Positions 24,852 to 33,119 of a stretch of DNA of 64,000 bases are shown here, piece by piece. The notes under the pieces were generated by a model. It ran no database searches and had not been told where the DNA came from. It saw only the letters and a program-made list of their open reading frames with translations. Made by a program: the position numbers and the translations under genes. Each line of letters begins with the position of its first letter. Position 1 is the first letter of the stretch. Source of the stretch: an uncultured Granulosicoccus sp. Its GTDB lineage: Bacteria > Pseudomonadota > Gammaproteobacteria > Granulosicoccales > Granulosicoccaceae. The stretch covers positions 62,001-126,000 of the forward strand of contig CANLXI010000015.1 in assembly GCA_947495035.1 (NCBI GenBank), given 5' to 3'.

Positions 24852-25865
24852 ATGAAACCGGACAAACTCCGCGAATCCATAACCGCAAATGACGTTGCAG
24901 AACTGGCTGGAGTCTCGCGCTGGACTGTCAACAGGGCCTTCAAACCAGATGCCTCTATCTCGTCAGAGAGTCGCAGAAAGGTTCTGGAAGCGGCAGACCA
25001 GCTGGGCTATACACCGGATCTGATCGCCGCCAGCCTCGCATCTGACAGGAGCAATCTGGTATCGCTGCTCATCGATGACTTTTCGAACCCGCACAAACTT
25101 GTCATGATGGAGCGGCTCACGCGCATCCTGCGCCATAGTGGCTGGGGCACGCTACTGGTGAACACACTGGATGAGGATGATGCCGCGCTGGCTCTGGTGA
25201 ATGCGCGACAACACCGTGTCGATGCCGCCGTGTTGATTGGCAGTCAATTCAGCGAATCCATTCTTGCGGCAGCGGGCGGAGCACAACAGGTAAAGAAGCT
25301 GATTCTCTTCGCTCGCTACTCGGCAGACCCAGGCACCATTTCCGTGTGTTGTGACGACAAGGCGGCGATGGAGAGCATCGCGGATCATGTCATCAGCCGC
25401 GGGTTCAGCCATCCCGTTTTCATTGCTGGACCGCAAACACAAAGCGCTCACCTGATGCGCAAGGAAACTTTCCTGAAACGATGGCAGGACGCCAAGGGCA
25501 AGCAAGCGGCATTTGCACCTGTCGAGACCTACGATCCTCAGATAGCATACCGGGAAGTCACTCGTTATCTGTCTGGTCTGGAGCGCTCAGAGTGGCCGGA
25601 TATCCTCGTCTGCGAGAATGATGCACTGGCCATGGGCGCCATTGACGCCGTACGGCACGAGTTCGGACTACGAGTGCCTGATGACATCGCTGTCACCGGG
25701 TTTGACGACACCCCAGTGGCTGCCAACCCCAACTATCGACTGACCACATACCGACAGCCGATTACGGCTATGGCAGAAGGCCTGGTCGATGTATTGAGAG
25801 GGGAGTACGATCCGGATGCGCTCAGCCGTTTCATCGGACGCCTCGTCGTTCGCGAAAGTGCCTGA
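24852..25865 (+). CDS. LacI-family regulator of the inositol cluster
   Basis: A 337-residue repressor. The helix-turn-helix is at residues 10-35 (ITANDVAELAGVSRWTVNRAFKPDASISSESRRKVLEAADQLGYTPD) and the ligand domain is of the periplasmic-binding type, ending with the usual DDIAVTGFDDTPVAANPNYRLTTYRQP. It is divergent from iolG, and the palindromes at 24602-24641 lie between them. By context it should release the operator when an inositol-derived ligand is present and is the functional counterpart of IolR, although it is not of the Bacillus DeoR type. Confidence 0.9.
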   Translation: MKPDKLRESITANDVAELAGVSRWTVNRAFKPDASISSESRRKVLEAADQLGYTPDLIAASLASDRSNLVSLLIDDFSNPHKLVMMERLTRILRHSGWGTLLVNTLDEDDAALALVNARQHRVDAAVLIGSQFSESILAAAGGAQQVKKLILFARYSADPGTISVCCDDKAAMESIADHVISRGFSHPVFIAGPQTQSAHLMRKETFLKRWQDAKGKQAAFAPVETYDPQIAYREVTRYLSGLERSEWPDILVCENDALAMGAIDAVRHEFGLRVPDDIAVTGFDDTPVAANPNYRLTTYRQPITAMAEGLVDVLRGEYDPDALSRFIGRLVVRESA

Positions 25866-26734
25866 GCACAGACTCGCACGACAGAGGTTCGATCCATACC
25901 CTTCGGCGCGACCTGGAAAATTGCTCGTGGTTTGCGCGTACGGCAGTGATTGACCATGCGGTGCCTTGGGAGCCTGCAGTCGACACGCACAAGCGGCCAA
26001 TTGCTGACAGGGCTGTTGATCGAAAATCATCGAGATACCGCGAATCAATGACGTCGGTACATTGCGTCGTCGCATGACGACTTGCATTACTGCAAGCGTC
26101 CAGTGACAGACCGACCAGGAGCTTGCCGGCAGGTCCACACTGCCTGTCCATGTCAGCGAACCGGACTGAAACCGTGAAAACAGCGTGAGCTGCATTCAGG
26201 CCACCCGGGGTTTCGCGCCGGTTCAAGCTCATGGTCTGGCCTCTTGCCTCCTCCTGTCAGAGGCGAACTCGCTGGCTGTCGCAGTGCCCCCAACATTACA
26301 AATCTTCAATTGCATGAAAATATGTTTGTTTATTTCATGAAAATTGATATTATTTTTTCACCGACTGATACGATCCTTTCATGGAACGGGGGGCAGACAA
26401 ACCGTGAAGACGAAACACCAAGACCTTTCGGGTCACGTGAATCGCACGCGCAAGATGAGCAACACAGCCTGTTTCCGTGAATTGAAACAAGGTGTCTGCC
26501 GCGCAGAACAGCAACGCCTCAAGGCGAATCCACCCTGCGACAGACCCACTACCGTGAGTTGATCAATGACTGAAGACTGGCCGGTCCCCGCCTGACCGAG
26601 CCATCTTCCTGATACCCCGACCCTTGCAGGTCGAATCTCCATACAGAACGGCAATTACCGTTCTGTACGGGAGAGTAGTGCCTGACCGCTCTTCCTGAGC
26701 GATTGAACCACAACCAAACTTGAGGAATATCCCC
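25866..26734. other. 869-bp region without a recognised gene; A/T-rich regulatory patch
   Basis: Open frames here on either strand look like shadows or chance and show no recognisable family. From about 26290 to 26390 the base composition turns sharply A/T-rich against the GC-rich surroundings. An inverted repeat CATGAAA (26313-26319) / TTTCATG (26333-26339) with a 13-base spacer lies there, and TTGATA at 26344-26349 with TACGAT at 26369-26374 (19-base spacer) is a weak promoter candidate reading toward the taurine-type genes. Confidence 0.4.
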
Positions 26735-27115
26735 ATGACCGCGGACGACTTTGACGTTCTGTTCGATGCATTCAATCGTCACGACATAGATGCCGTGATG
26801 CCATATTTTCACGATGACATTGTCTTTGACACCGTGTCTGGCCCCGAGCCCTACGGCACGCGCATCGAAGGAAAAGATGCCGTGAGGCAACAGTTCGAGA
26901 ACACGTGGGGGACCATGCCCGACGTGCAATGGAAAAACGGCAGCCATTTTCTTGTATCCGACGATCGAGTGGTATCAGAGACCACCTTCATTGCAACCAA
27001 TCCTGATGGCAGACGACAACATGCCGATAGCGTGGATCTGTTCACCATCAAGGATGGAAAGATCATTCGTAAACAGGCATTTCGAAAAAATCGTCCACTG
27101 CTGGATCCGATCTGA
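26735..27115 (+). CDS. NTF2/SnoaL-like small protein, candidate taurine dehydrogenase small subunit (TauX-like)
   Basis: A 126-residue cone-fold protein of the SnoaL/NTF2 group: MTADDFDVLFDAFNRHDIDAVMPYFHDDIVFDT at the start, then GTRIEGKDAVRQQFENTW and DLFTIKDGKIIRKQAFRKNR. The ATG at 26735 has GAGGA 8 bases ahead; the ORF opens 15 bases earlier. It precedes a FAD-dependent amine oxidoreductase by 127 bp on the same strand, with a BCCT carrier and xsc further on. Taurine dehydrogenase consists of a small TauX and a large FAD subunit TauY; I believe TauX is of this small-protein type, so the match is plausible but rests on context. Any other SnoaL role remains possible. Confidence 0.6.
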   Translation: MTADDFDVLFDAFNRHDIDAVMPYFHDDIVFDTVSGPEPYGTRIEGKDAVRQQFENTWGTMPDVQWKNGSHFLVSDDRVVSETTFIATNPDGRRQHADSVDLFTIKDGKIIRKQAFRKNRPLLDPI

Positions 27116-27242
27116 GGCACAAGCCTCCCACACGAAAGCGTCGACTTTGCAAGCATGACTCCCTGGGAGAGTCTGCATGGCCGGCACCTGTCCATTGGAA
27201 GGCAGGTGCCTGTATCAACGTCGTCTGTTCACCACACACCCC

Positions 27243-28631
27243 ATGGATAGTTCAATGTCAACCAAACAGCCCTATAATCCCGGTTACGATCCACTCTACG
27301 ACAAGAACCCCGGTACCGGGGTGGAGTACGCCCCCACCTATTGGGTCGATAATGCAGGCCCGCCTCCAGAGGATGATGGACCCGTCAATGCCGATATGGA
27401 TGCCGATGTCGTTCTGATCGGCGGTGGATTCACCGGCACGGCCACAGCCCTGTTTCTCGCCCGCGAGCATGGCGTCAAGGCCGTGGTGCTGGAAGCCAAT
27501 CAGATCGGCTGGGGTTGTACCAGCCGCAATGGGGGGCAGGGACACCTGGCATGGGGACGCTTGAGTCGTAGTGACTGGGTCAGGAAATGGGGTCTTGACA
27601 TGGCACGCCGATTACACGCCAACAGCCTGGAAGGGTATGAAGTCTTCCGATCCATGACCGAAGACCCGGAAATCGATTGTGACCCACACGGCGAAGGCAA
27701 TATGTGCATCGCACATTCGCAGGATGCCTACAAGTATCTGAAAGGTGAAACCGAGCTTTGCAACAAATTGCTGGGCTATGAGGTGCGAATGCTCAGCCGT
27801 GGCGAAGTGCACGAGCAATACATCGGCGATCAGGAGTCACACGGTGCAATGCTGGAACCGGTGGGTATCGCCGTGCAACCTCTCAAGTTGTGCTACGGCT
27901 ATGCCCGCGTGGCCCGTCGACTGGGGGCGAGAATCCATACCAGCAGCCCGGTTCTGGAGTGGACAAGCAGGGAAGGCTTGCATTATCTGCGCACACCCGG
28001 TGGCACCGTACGTGCCCGCTCGGTGGGGGTGTGCACTGCTGGCTATACAAGTCCCAATCTGCACAAGCTGACTCGCTTCAAGAACATGCCCATCATGGCC
28101 AATTCAGTGGTGACTCGCGAATTGACCGATGATGAAGTAGAGGCCTGCGGATTCCGATCCAACATCATGTTCACGGATTCCCGCAAGCTTCGTTATTACT
28201 ACCGTTATCTGCCCGAGAAGCGACTGCAGATCGGATCACGCAGTTCCATCAGCGGTGCTGATGCGCAGAACCCCAAACACTTGCAGATTGTCCGTGAAGC
28301 CATTGCCCGAAAATTCCCGGCGTTGGCAGGCATCGAAACACCGTACTTCTGGCACGGCTGGATGGATATCTCGCATGACATGATGCCTCGAGTCCTGCAA
28401 CCGGATCGCAAGCAACAGATCTTCTATGCGCAAGGCTATAGCGGCAACGGTGTTTCCTTTTCGGCCTATGCCTCACGGCAACTTGCAAACCTGATATCGG
28501 GGAAAGGCATCAAGGAATCGGATATTCCCATCTTCAACTCACCGCTCCCGGCTCATCCACTTCGGCCGATCCGTCGATTGGGTCAGCACGCCCTGTATCG
28601 CTATTTCGAAGTGTTGGACAAGATGGGCTGA
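27243..28631 (+). CDS. FAD-dependent amine oxidoreductase (PuuB/DadA-like), candidate taurine dehydrogenase large subunit
   Basis: About 462 residues. The dinucleotide-binding site is ADVVLIGGGFTGTATALFLAREHGVKAVVLEA (GxGxxG-type), followed by GWGCTSRNGGQGH, a flavin-contact block of gamma-glutamylputrescine oxidases and related enzymes, and a late FYAQGYSGNGVSFSAYASRQLANLI that closes the FAD site. No signal peptide is seen. It oxidises an amine to an aldehyde. Neighbours suggest taurine to sulfoacetaldehyde, feeding Xsc; oxidation of a glutamylated polyamine is the other main option and would fit the PuuR-like regulator at 30490. The start may be 27243 or 27255; neither has a clear ribosome site. 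Confidence 0.8.
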   Translation: MDSSMSTKQPYNPGYDPLYDKNPGTGVEYAPTYWVDNAGPPPEDDGPVNADMDADVVLIGGGFTGTATALFLAREHGVKAVVLEANQIGWGCTSRNGGQGHLAWGRLSRSDWVRKWGLDMARRLHANSLEGYEVFRSMTEDPEIDCDPHGEGNMCIAHSQDAYKYLKGETELCNKLLGYEVRMLSRGEVHEQYIGDQESHGAMLEPVGIAVQPLKLCYGYARVARRLGARIHTSSPVLEWTSREGLHYLRTPGGTVRARSVGVCTAGYTSPNLHKLTRFKNMPIMANSVVTRELTDDEVEACGFRSNIMFTDSRKLRYYYRYLPEKRLQIGSRSSISGADAQNPKHLQIVREAIARKFPALAGIETPYFWHGWMDISHDMMPRVLQPDRKQQIFYAQGYSGNGVSFSAYASRQLANLISGKGIKESDIPIFNSPLPAHPLRPIRRLGQHALYRYFEVLDKMG

Positions 28632-28646
28632 CAACCCATTCACCCA

Positions 28647-28667
28647 GGGGGAGGGTGCAACTCCCCC
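28647..28667 (+). terminator. Hairpin between the oxidoreductase and BCCT genes
   Basis: GGGGGAG (28647-28653) and CTCCCCC (28661-28667) form a 7-bp GC stem with a 7-base loop, 15 bases after the oxidoreductase stop. No T-run follows; it may set the relative expression of enzyme and carrier. Confidence 0.5.
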
Positions 28668-28756
28668 ACTCACCATCGTACTTGAACATGCTGCCGGAAT
28701 GACCAACGGGCGAGCGCCTGCGTCTGTCCCTGCACAAACAGGATGTGACACTTCTT

Positions 28757-30325
28757 ATGGCAAATACCGATTCGATACGGGACGACCTTGATGTATCCAA
28801 TGGTCTGTTCGGAAAATATGATCACAGTCTCTTCTGGCCAATTCTGATTGCCTACACCGCTATCATGCTTTGCGCCTACCTCCTGCCTGACGCAACAGGT
28901 GCTGCACTCTCGGGCATGCGAGACTGGTTGATCAGGAACTTTGGCTGGAGCTTTCTATTGGGCGTCGGCGCGACACTGATATTCTGCTTCTATCTGCTAT
29001 TCAGCCCTTTCGCATCGCTCAAGCTAGGGGCGGATGATGCAGTACCGGAGTTTTCCTATCTCGCCTGGGTCTCGATGATGTTCAGTTGCGGCCTGGGTAT
29101 CGGCTTCGTTTTCTTCAGCGTTGCCGAGCCGCTGTATCACATGTATACCTCCTCTCATGTCGAGGATATGGGAGTGACAGGGCAGGAGGCCAGCGTGGCC
29201 AAGGCTGTCCAACTGACCCTGCTGGACTGGGGCATGCACGGCTGGGCGCTTTATGCCATTGCAGCCTGGGCCATTGCCTTTCCGGCATACCGCCTGGGTC
29301 AGCCCTTGACAGTGGCAACCGGCCTCTACGGGATTCTGGGTGAGCGCAGCAACACCAGCGTCTGGGGACGTATCGCCAACTTCCTGGGGATTCTCGGCAC
29401 CATTGGTGGCAATGCAACCATGATCGGCCTGGGTGTCGCTTCGATCAGCTACGGTCTCAACGTGCTGTTCGGTCTGGACCTGGGCGACCTGGGAAAAGCT
29501 CTGGTCATGTTGGTCGTGATCATCGCCTATGTCATCTCGGCGGCCACCGGCGTTGAAAAGGGCATCAAGCTGCTCAGCGAACTCAACATGATTCTGGCCG
29601 GCGCAGTTCTGGTTGCCATTCTGTTTTTTGGCGCGGCCCCGACCAGCTACCTGTTGAATCTGACGACCCAGATGTTCGGCGACTATTTCAGTGGCGTGCT
29701 GGGATTATCCTTCTGGAGCGATGCCGGCAACTTCGAGCAGCGTGACTGGGTCGGTGGCTGGGTGGTGTTCTACTGGCTCTGGTATGTTTCCTACATCCCC
29801 TTCTGTGGTGGCTTCATCGCCCGAATCTCGAAGGGTCGTACGCTTCGCGAATTCATCTCCGGGGTTATCCTGGTCCCCATGGTTCTGACCGTGGCCTGGT
29901 TCAGCATCTGGGGCGGTACGGCGGGATATGTCGAGGTCAATCAGATCGCCCCCCTGTGGGACGGCGTTCAGGCAAACCCCGAATCCGGAATCTACGCGCT
30001 TCTGGACACCATTCCGGTAGGCGGTTGGTGGCTCAGTGTCATCGTGTTGTTCAATCTGATCATCTTCGCGGTAACCACATCCGACTCTGCATCCTTCTTT
30101 GTTGCCATGCAAGTGTCCAATGGCAATGAGAATCCCCGCATCTCCATGCGTCTGCTCTGGGGCTGTGTCATCGGGTTCACGGGCATCGTTTTCCAGCTTG
30201 CCGGAGGATTCGATGCCATCAGGGCTCTCGCGATCGTGGTCGGCGCTCCGTTCTTTCTGGTCGGTATCGCGTACATGGTGTCTGTCTACAGAATGCTTGT
30301 CGCGACCAATGAAGGACGCCTCTGA
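28757..30325 (+). CDS. BCCT-family transporter, candidate taurine/betaine carrier
   Basis: About 522 residues and twelve membrane segments. The BCCT signature is complete: GLGIGFVFFSVAEPLYHM, then the Trp/Tyr-rich WVGGWVVFYWLWYVSYIPFCGGFIARISKGRTLREF, and TTSDSASFFVAMQVSNG in helix 11-12. These carriers bring in betaine, choline, carnitine or related compounds with Na+ or H+. In this neighbourhood taurine is likely. The ATG at 28757 is preferred to the in-frame GTG at 28745. Confidence 0.9.
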   Translation: MANTDSIRDDLDVSNGLFGKYDHSLFWPILIAYTAIMLCAYLLPDATGAALSGMRDWLIRNFGWSFLLGVGATLIFCFYLLFSPFASLKLGADDAVPEFSYLAWVSMMFSCGLGIGFVFFSVAEPLYHMYTSSHVEDMGVTGQEASVAKAVQLTLLDWGMHGWALYAIAAWAIAFPAYRLGQPLTVATGLYGILGERSNTSVWGRIANFLGILGTIGGNATMIGLGVASISYGLNVLFGLDLGDLGKALVMLVVIIAYVISAATGVEKGIKLLSELNMILAGAVLVAILFFGAAPTSYLLNLTTQMFGDYFSGVLGLSFWSDAGNFEQRDWVGGWVVFYWLWYVSYIPFCGGFIARISKGRTLREFISGVILVPMVLTVAWFSIWGGTAGYVEVNQIAPLWDGVQANPESGIYALLDTIPVGGWWLSVIVLFNLIIFAVTTSDSASFFVAMQVSNGNENPRISMRLLWGCVIGFTGIVFQLAGGFDAIRALAIVVGAPFFLVGIAYMVSVYRMLVATNEGRL

Positions 30326-30489
30326 TACAGCGGAAACGTCAGCCTGAGCCAGTGACTACCTCAGCACAGGCCTGCCACTGCCAGCCAATCTGCGTTGCGC
30401 CTGGCGTGTCAGTCAGATCGATCATGATTGACAAACCTTGCCAAATTCCTGTTCCTGCCCGTCACGGTGAAAACCCCTTCGAGAATTTC

Positions 30490-31080
30490 ATGTCGAGTGT
30501 TACCATTTTGACGAATGCAGAGCAGGAGACGAATGTGCTGACAGGTGCCGATCTAAGAACATTGCGAAAGAATCGTTCGATGACACTGGCCGAGTTGGCA
30601 TCCGCCATCGGCCGGTCAGTGGGGTGGGTATCTCAGGTGGAACGCGGGATCTCACAGGTCAGCGAAGCGGAAGTCGAGTTATTGGCGAAGGTGCTGGACG
30701 CTCCTCTCGCCATGCTGACAGTGGCAGAAGCGGAGAGCGAAGAGGAAGCCGGCCGAATAGTGAGGGCCGATAATCGTCGCATCGTGGAGCATCGGCGTGA
30801 CGGTCTTTTCGAAGAACTGATTTCACCGGATCTGACCGATGATTTCGAGATACTTCACTCGACGTTCGAAGCCGGTGCATCACTTGCCGAACCGATTCAA
30901 CGTGCCACTCAGGAAATAGGCTTCATCATTTCGGGCAAGCTGGATCTCTGGTTTGATGGCGACGTTTTCACGGTAGGGCCCGGCGACAGTGTTCGAATCA
31001 GGAATGAGCCCTATCGCTGGGCCAATCCCTACAAGAAGCCTGCGATTGCCCTCTGGGTGATCGCCCCACCGGTGTATTGA
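30490..31080 (+). CDS. XRE-type HTH regulator with C-terminal cupin domain (PuuR-like)
   Basis: About 196 residues from the ATG at 30490; the ORF is open to 30352 but the extra N-terminus is not conserved in type. Helix-turn-helix at roughly residues 20-75 (LTGADLRTLRKNRSMTLAELASAIGRSVGWVSQVERGISQVSEAEVELLAKVL) and a cupin fold at about 120-195 (GFIISGKLDLWFDGDVFTVGPGDSVRIRNEPYRWANP). PuuR and many sulfonate/amine regulators share this layout. It probably controls the oxidoreductase-BCCT-xsc genes around it and may bind at the A/T-rich repeat at 26313-26339. Confidence 0.85.
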   Translation: MSSVTILTNAEQETNVLTGADLRTLRKNRSMTLAELASAIGRSVGWVSQVERGISQVSEAEVELLAKVLDAPLAMLTVAEAESEEEAGRIVRADNRRIVEHRRDGLFEELISPDLTDDFEILHSTFEAGASLAEPIQRATQEIGFIISGKLDLWFDGDVFTVGPGDSVRIRNEPYRWANPYKKPAIALWVIAPPVY

Positions 31081-31101
31081 GGATAAGCCAGATTCTATCA
31101 G

Positions 31102-31129
31102 CTCCCCGATACCGCCACGGTTCGGGGAG
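31102..31129 (+). terminator. Hairpin after the XRE-cupin gene
   Basis: CTCCCCGA (31102-31109) pairs with TCGGGGAG (31122-31129), and the inner ACCG/CGGT (31111-31114, 31118-31121) extends the stem to 12 pairs with one bulge and a 3-base loop. It starts 22 bases after the regulator stop. No T-run, so termination may need Rho. Confidence 0.55.
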
Positions 31130-31225
31130 GCATTCGATCAGCCGCTGATCCGAACATTTTCAACCTCAACCTGCTCGGCCAGTATGGGCGGGCGTCTTTA
31201 CAGCAAGCGATAGAGAAATCACACA

Positions 31226-33004
31226 ATGAAGATGACCACCGAAGAAGCCTTCGTGAAGGTCTTGCAGCGCCATGGTATCGAGCATGCGTTCGGCATTATC
31301 GGCTCCGCCATGATGCCCATCTCGGACCTGTTCCCCGCAGCGGGCATCAAGTTCTGGGATTGCGCCCATGAATGCAATGCCGGTATGAGCGCCGATGGCT
31401 ACACACGAGCCACTGGCAAGATGTCCATGGCCATCGCACAGAATGGCCCGGGTATCACCAACTTCGTCACGCCGGTGAAAACCGCCTACTGGAACCACAC
31501 CCCCATGCTGCTGGTCACGCCGCAGGCGGCCAACAAGACCATCGGTCAGGGCGGGTTCCAGGAAATCGAACAGATGGCTCTGTTCGAAGACATGGTGGCC
31601 TATCAGGAAGAGGTGCGTGATCCGTCGCGTATCGCTGAAGTGCTGAATCGCGTCATCCAGCAGGCGCATCGCCTGGCCGGTCCTGCGCAGATCAACATTC
31701 CACGTGACTACTGGACGCAGGTCATCGACATCGAACTGCCACAGGTGGTTCGCATCGAACGTCCACGTGGCGGCGAGAGCGCCATTGCCGAAGCAGCCAA
31801 ACTACTGTCAGATGCAAGGTTCCCGGTCATTCTCAACGGTGCCGGTGTTGTACTGGCCGGTGGCATCGAGGCCTCCGCCAGGCTGGCCGAGAAGCTCGAT
31901 TCGCCGGTCTGCTGCAACTACCAGCACAACGATGCGTTCCCGGGCAGTCATCCTCTGTCCATGGGCCCATTGGGCTACAACGGTTCCAAGGCGGCGATGG
32001 AAATCATCGCCAAGGCTGACGTCGTGCTGGCACTGGGTACTCGTCTGAACCCGTTCTCCACCTTGCCGGGCTACGGTATCGATTACTGGCCGAAAGAGGC
32101 CAAGCTGATTCAGGTCGACATCAATGCCGATCGTATCGGACTGACCAAGCCGGTCACCGTTGCCATCCAGGGCGATGCCAAGCGTGTCGCCGAGCAACTG
32201 CTGAGCCAGCTCTCCGGTAGCGCCGGCGACAACAACCGTGACGAGCGACGTTCACTGGTGGATCAGTCCAAGAAGCGCTGGGCCCAGGAACTGGTGTCCA
32301 TGGAGCATGAAGATGATGATCCGGGTACCGACTGGAACGAGCGTGCTCGTAGCCGTGATCCCGAGCGTATGTCACCCCGGAATGCCTGGTTGGCGATCCG
32401 TGATGCCATGCCCGAGGATGCCATCATCTCCAGTGACATCGGCAACAACTGCGCCATCGGTAATGCCTATCCAACCTTCGAACAGGGCCGCAAGTACCTG
32501 TCGCCAGGTCTGTTCGGACCGTGTGGCTATGGTTTTCCGGCGATTCTGGGTGCCAAGATCGGTTGTCCCGACGTACCGGTCATCGGTTTCGCCGGCGACG
32601 GTGCCTTCGGTATCTCCATGAACGAGATGACGGCCTGTGGCCGTAACGACTGGCCGGCGATCACCATGGTGATCTTCCGCAACTACCAGTGGGGTGCGGA
32701 GAAGCGCAACACGACTCTGTGGTTCGAAGACAACTTCGTGGGCACCGAGCTGGATCTGCAGGTCAACTACGCGAAGATTGCCGAGGCCTGTGGTCTGAAG
32801 GGTGTTCAGGTGTTCACCACCGAGTCCCTGACAGAAGCACTGCAGACGGCTGTCAAGGAGCAGATGGAAGATGGGGTTACCACCTTCATCGAAGTGGTTC
32901 TCAATCAGGAACTGGGCGAGCCCTTCCGCCGCGATGCGATGAAGAAGCCTGTGAGTGTTGCCGGTATTGACGCTGCAGACATGCAACCGCAAGTCGTCAG
33001 CTAG
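31226..33004 (+). CDS. xsc: Sulfoacetaldehyde acetyltransferase Xsc
   Basis: A 592-residue thiamine-diphosphate enzyme that converts sulfoacetaldehyde and phosphate to acetyl phosphate and sulfite, the carbon-sulfur cleavage step in taurine and other C2-sulfonate use. The N-terminus TTEEAFVKVLQRHGIEHAFGIIGSAMMPISDLFP, the block AHECNAGMSADGYTRATGKMSMAIAQNGPGITNFVT, and the ThDP site GFAGDGAFGISMNEMTACGRNDW...NYQWGAEKRNTTLWF are those of Xsc and not of acetolactate synthase. Length is typical. No pta gene lies beside it. A strong terminator follows. Confidence 0.95.
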   Translation: MKMTTEEAFVKVLQRHGIEHAFGIIGSAMMPISDLFPAAGIKFWDCAHECNAGMSADGYTRATGKMSMAIAQNGPGITNFVTPVKTAYWNHTPMLLVTPQAANKTIGQGGFQEIEQMALFEDMVAYQEEVRDPSRIAEVLNRVIQQAHRLAGPAQINIPRDYWTQVIDIELPQVVRIERPRGGESAIAEAAKLLSDARFPVILNGAGVVLAGGIEASARLAEKLDSPVCCNYQHNDAFPGSHPLSMGPLGYNGSKAAMEIIAKADVVLALGTRLNPFSTLPGYGIDYWPKEAKLIQVDINADRIGLTKPVTVAIQGDAKRVAEQLLSQLSGSAGDNNRDERRSLVDQSKKRWAQELVSMEHEDDDPGTDWNERARSRDPERMSPRNAWLAIRDAMPEDAIISSDIGNNCAIGNAYPTFEQGRKYLSPGLFGPCGYGFPAILGAKIGCPDVPVIGFAGDGAFGISMNEMTACGRNDWPAITMVIFRNYQWGAEKRNTTLWFEDNFVGTELDLQVNYAKIAEACGLKGVQVFTTESLTEALQTAVKEQMEDGVTTFIEVVLNQELGEPFRRDAMKKPVSVAGIDAADMQPQVVS

Positions 33005-33034
33005 TTGCAGCGCAAGGACAAGTAGCTCGGAATG

Positions 33035-33066
33035 CAGAAAGCCCCGTTCAGGGACGGGGCTTTCTG
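33035..33066 (+). terminator. Intrinsic terminator after xsc, usable from both sides
   Basis: Perfect 13-bp arms CAGAAAGCCCCGT (33035-33047) and ACGGGGCTTTCTG (33054-33066) with a 6-base loop. The stem ends in A-rich/T-rich flanks, so it can stop xsc transcription on the plus strand and phaC transcription on the minus strand; it sits between these convergent genes. Confidence 0.9.
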
Positions 33067-33119
33067 TGGAAGGTCAGTCGATCCGAGCCAGTATCGTACG
33101 CTACCGGCTCGGAGTCAGC

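Noticed and set aside
25668..26195. Minus-strand frame of 175 codons overlapping the LacI 3' end
   Set aside because: Low-complexity, family-free translation and overlap with a real gene; judged a shadow that runs on into non-coding DNA.
31226..33004. Acetolactate synthase large subunit
   Set aside because: The ThDP fold is shared, but the N-terminal AHECNAGMSADGY and NYQWGAEKRNTTLWF blocks are those of Xsc, and no small subunit gene follows.
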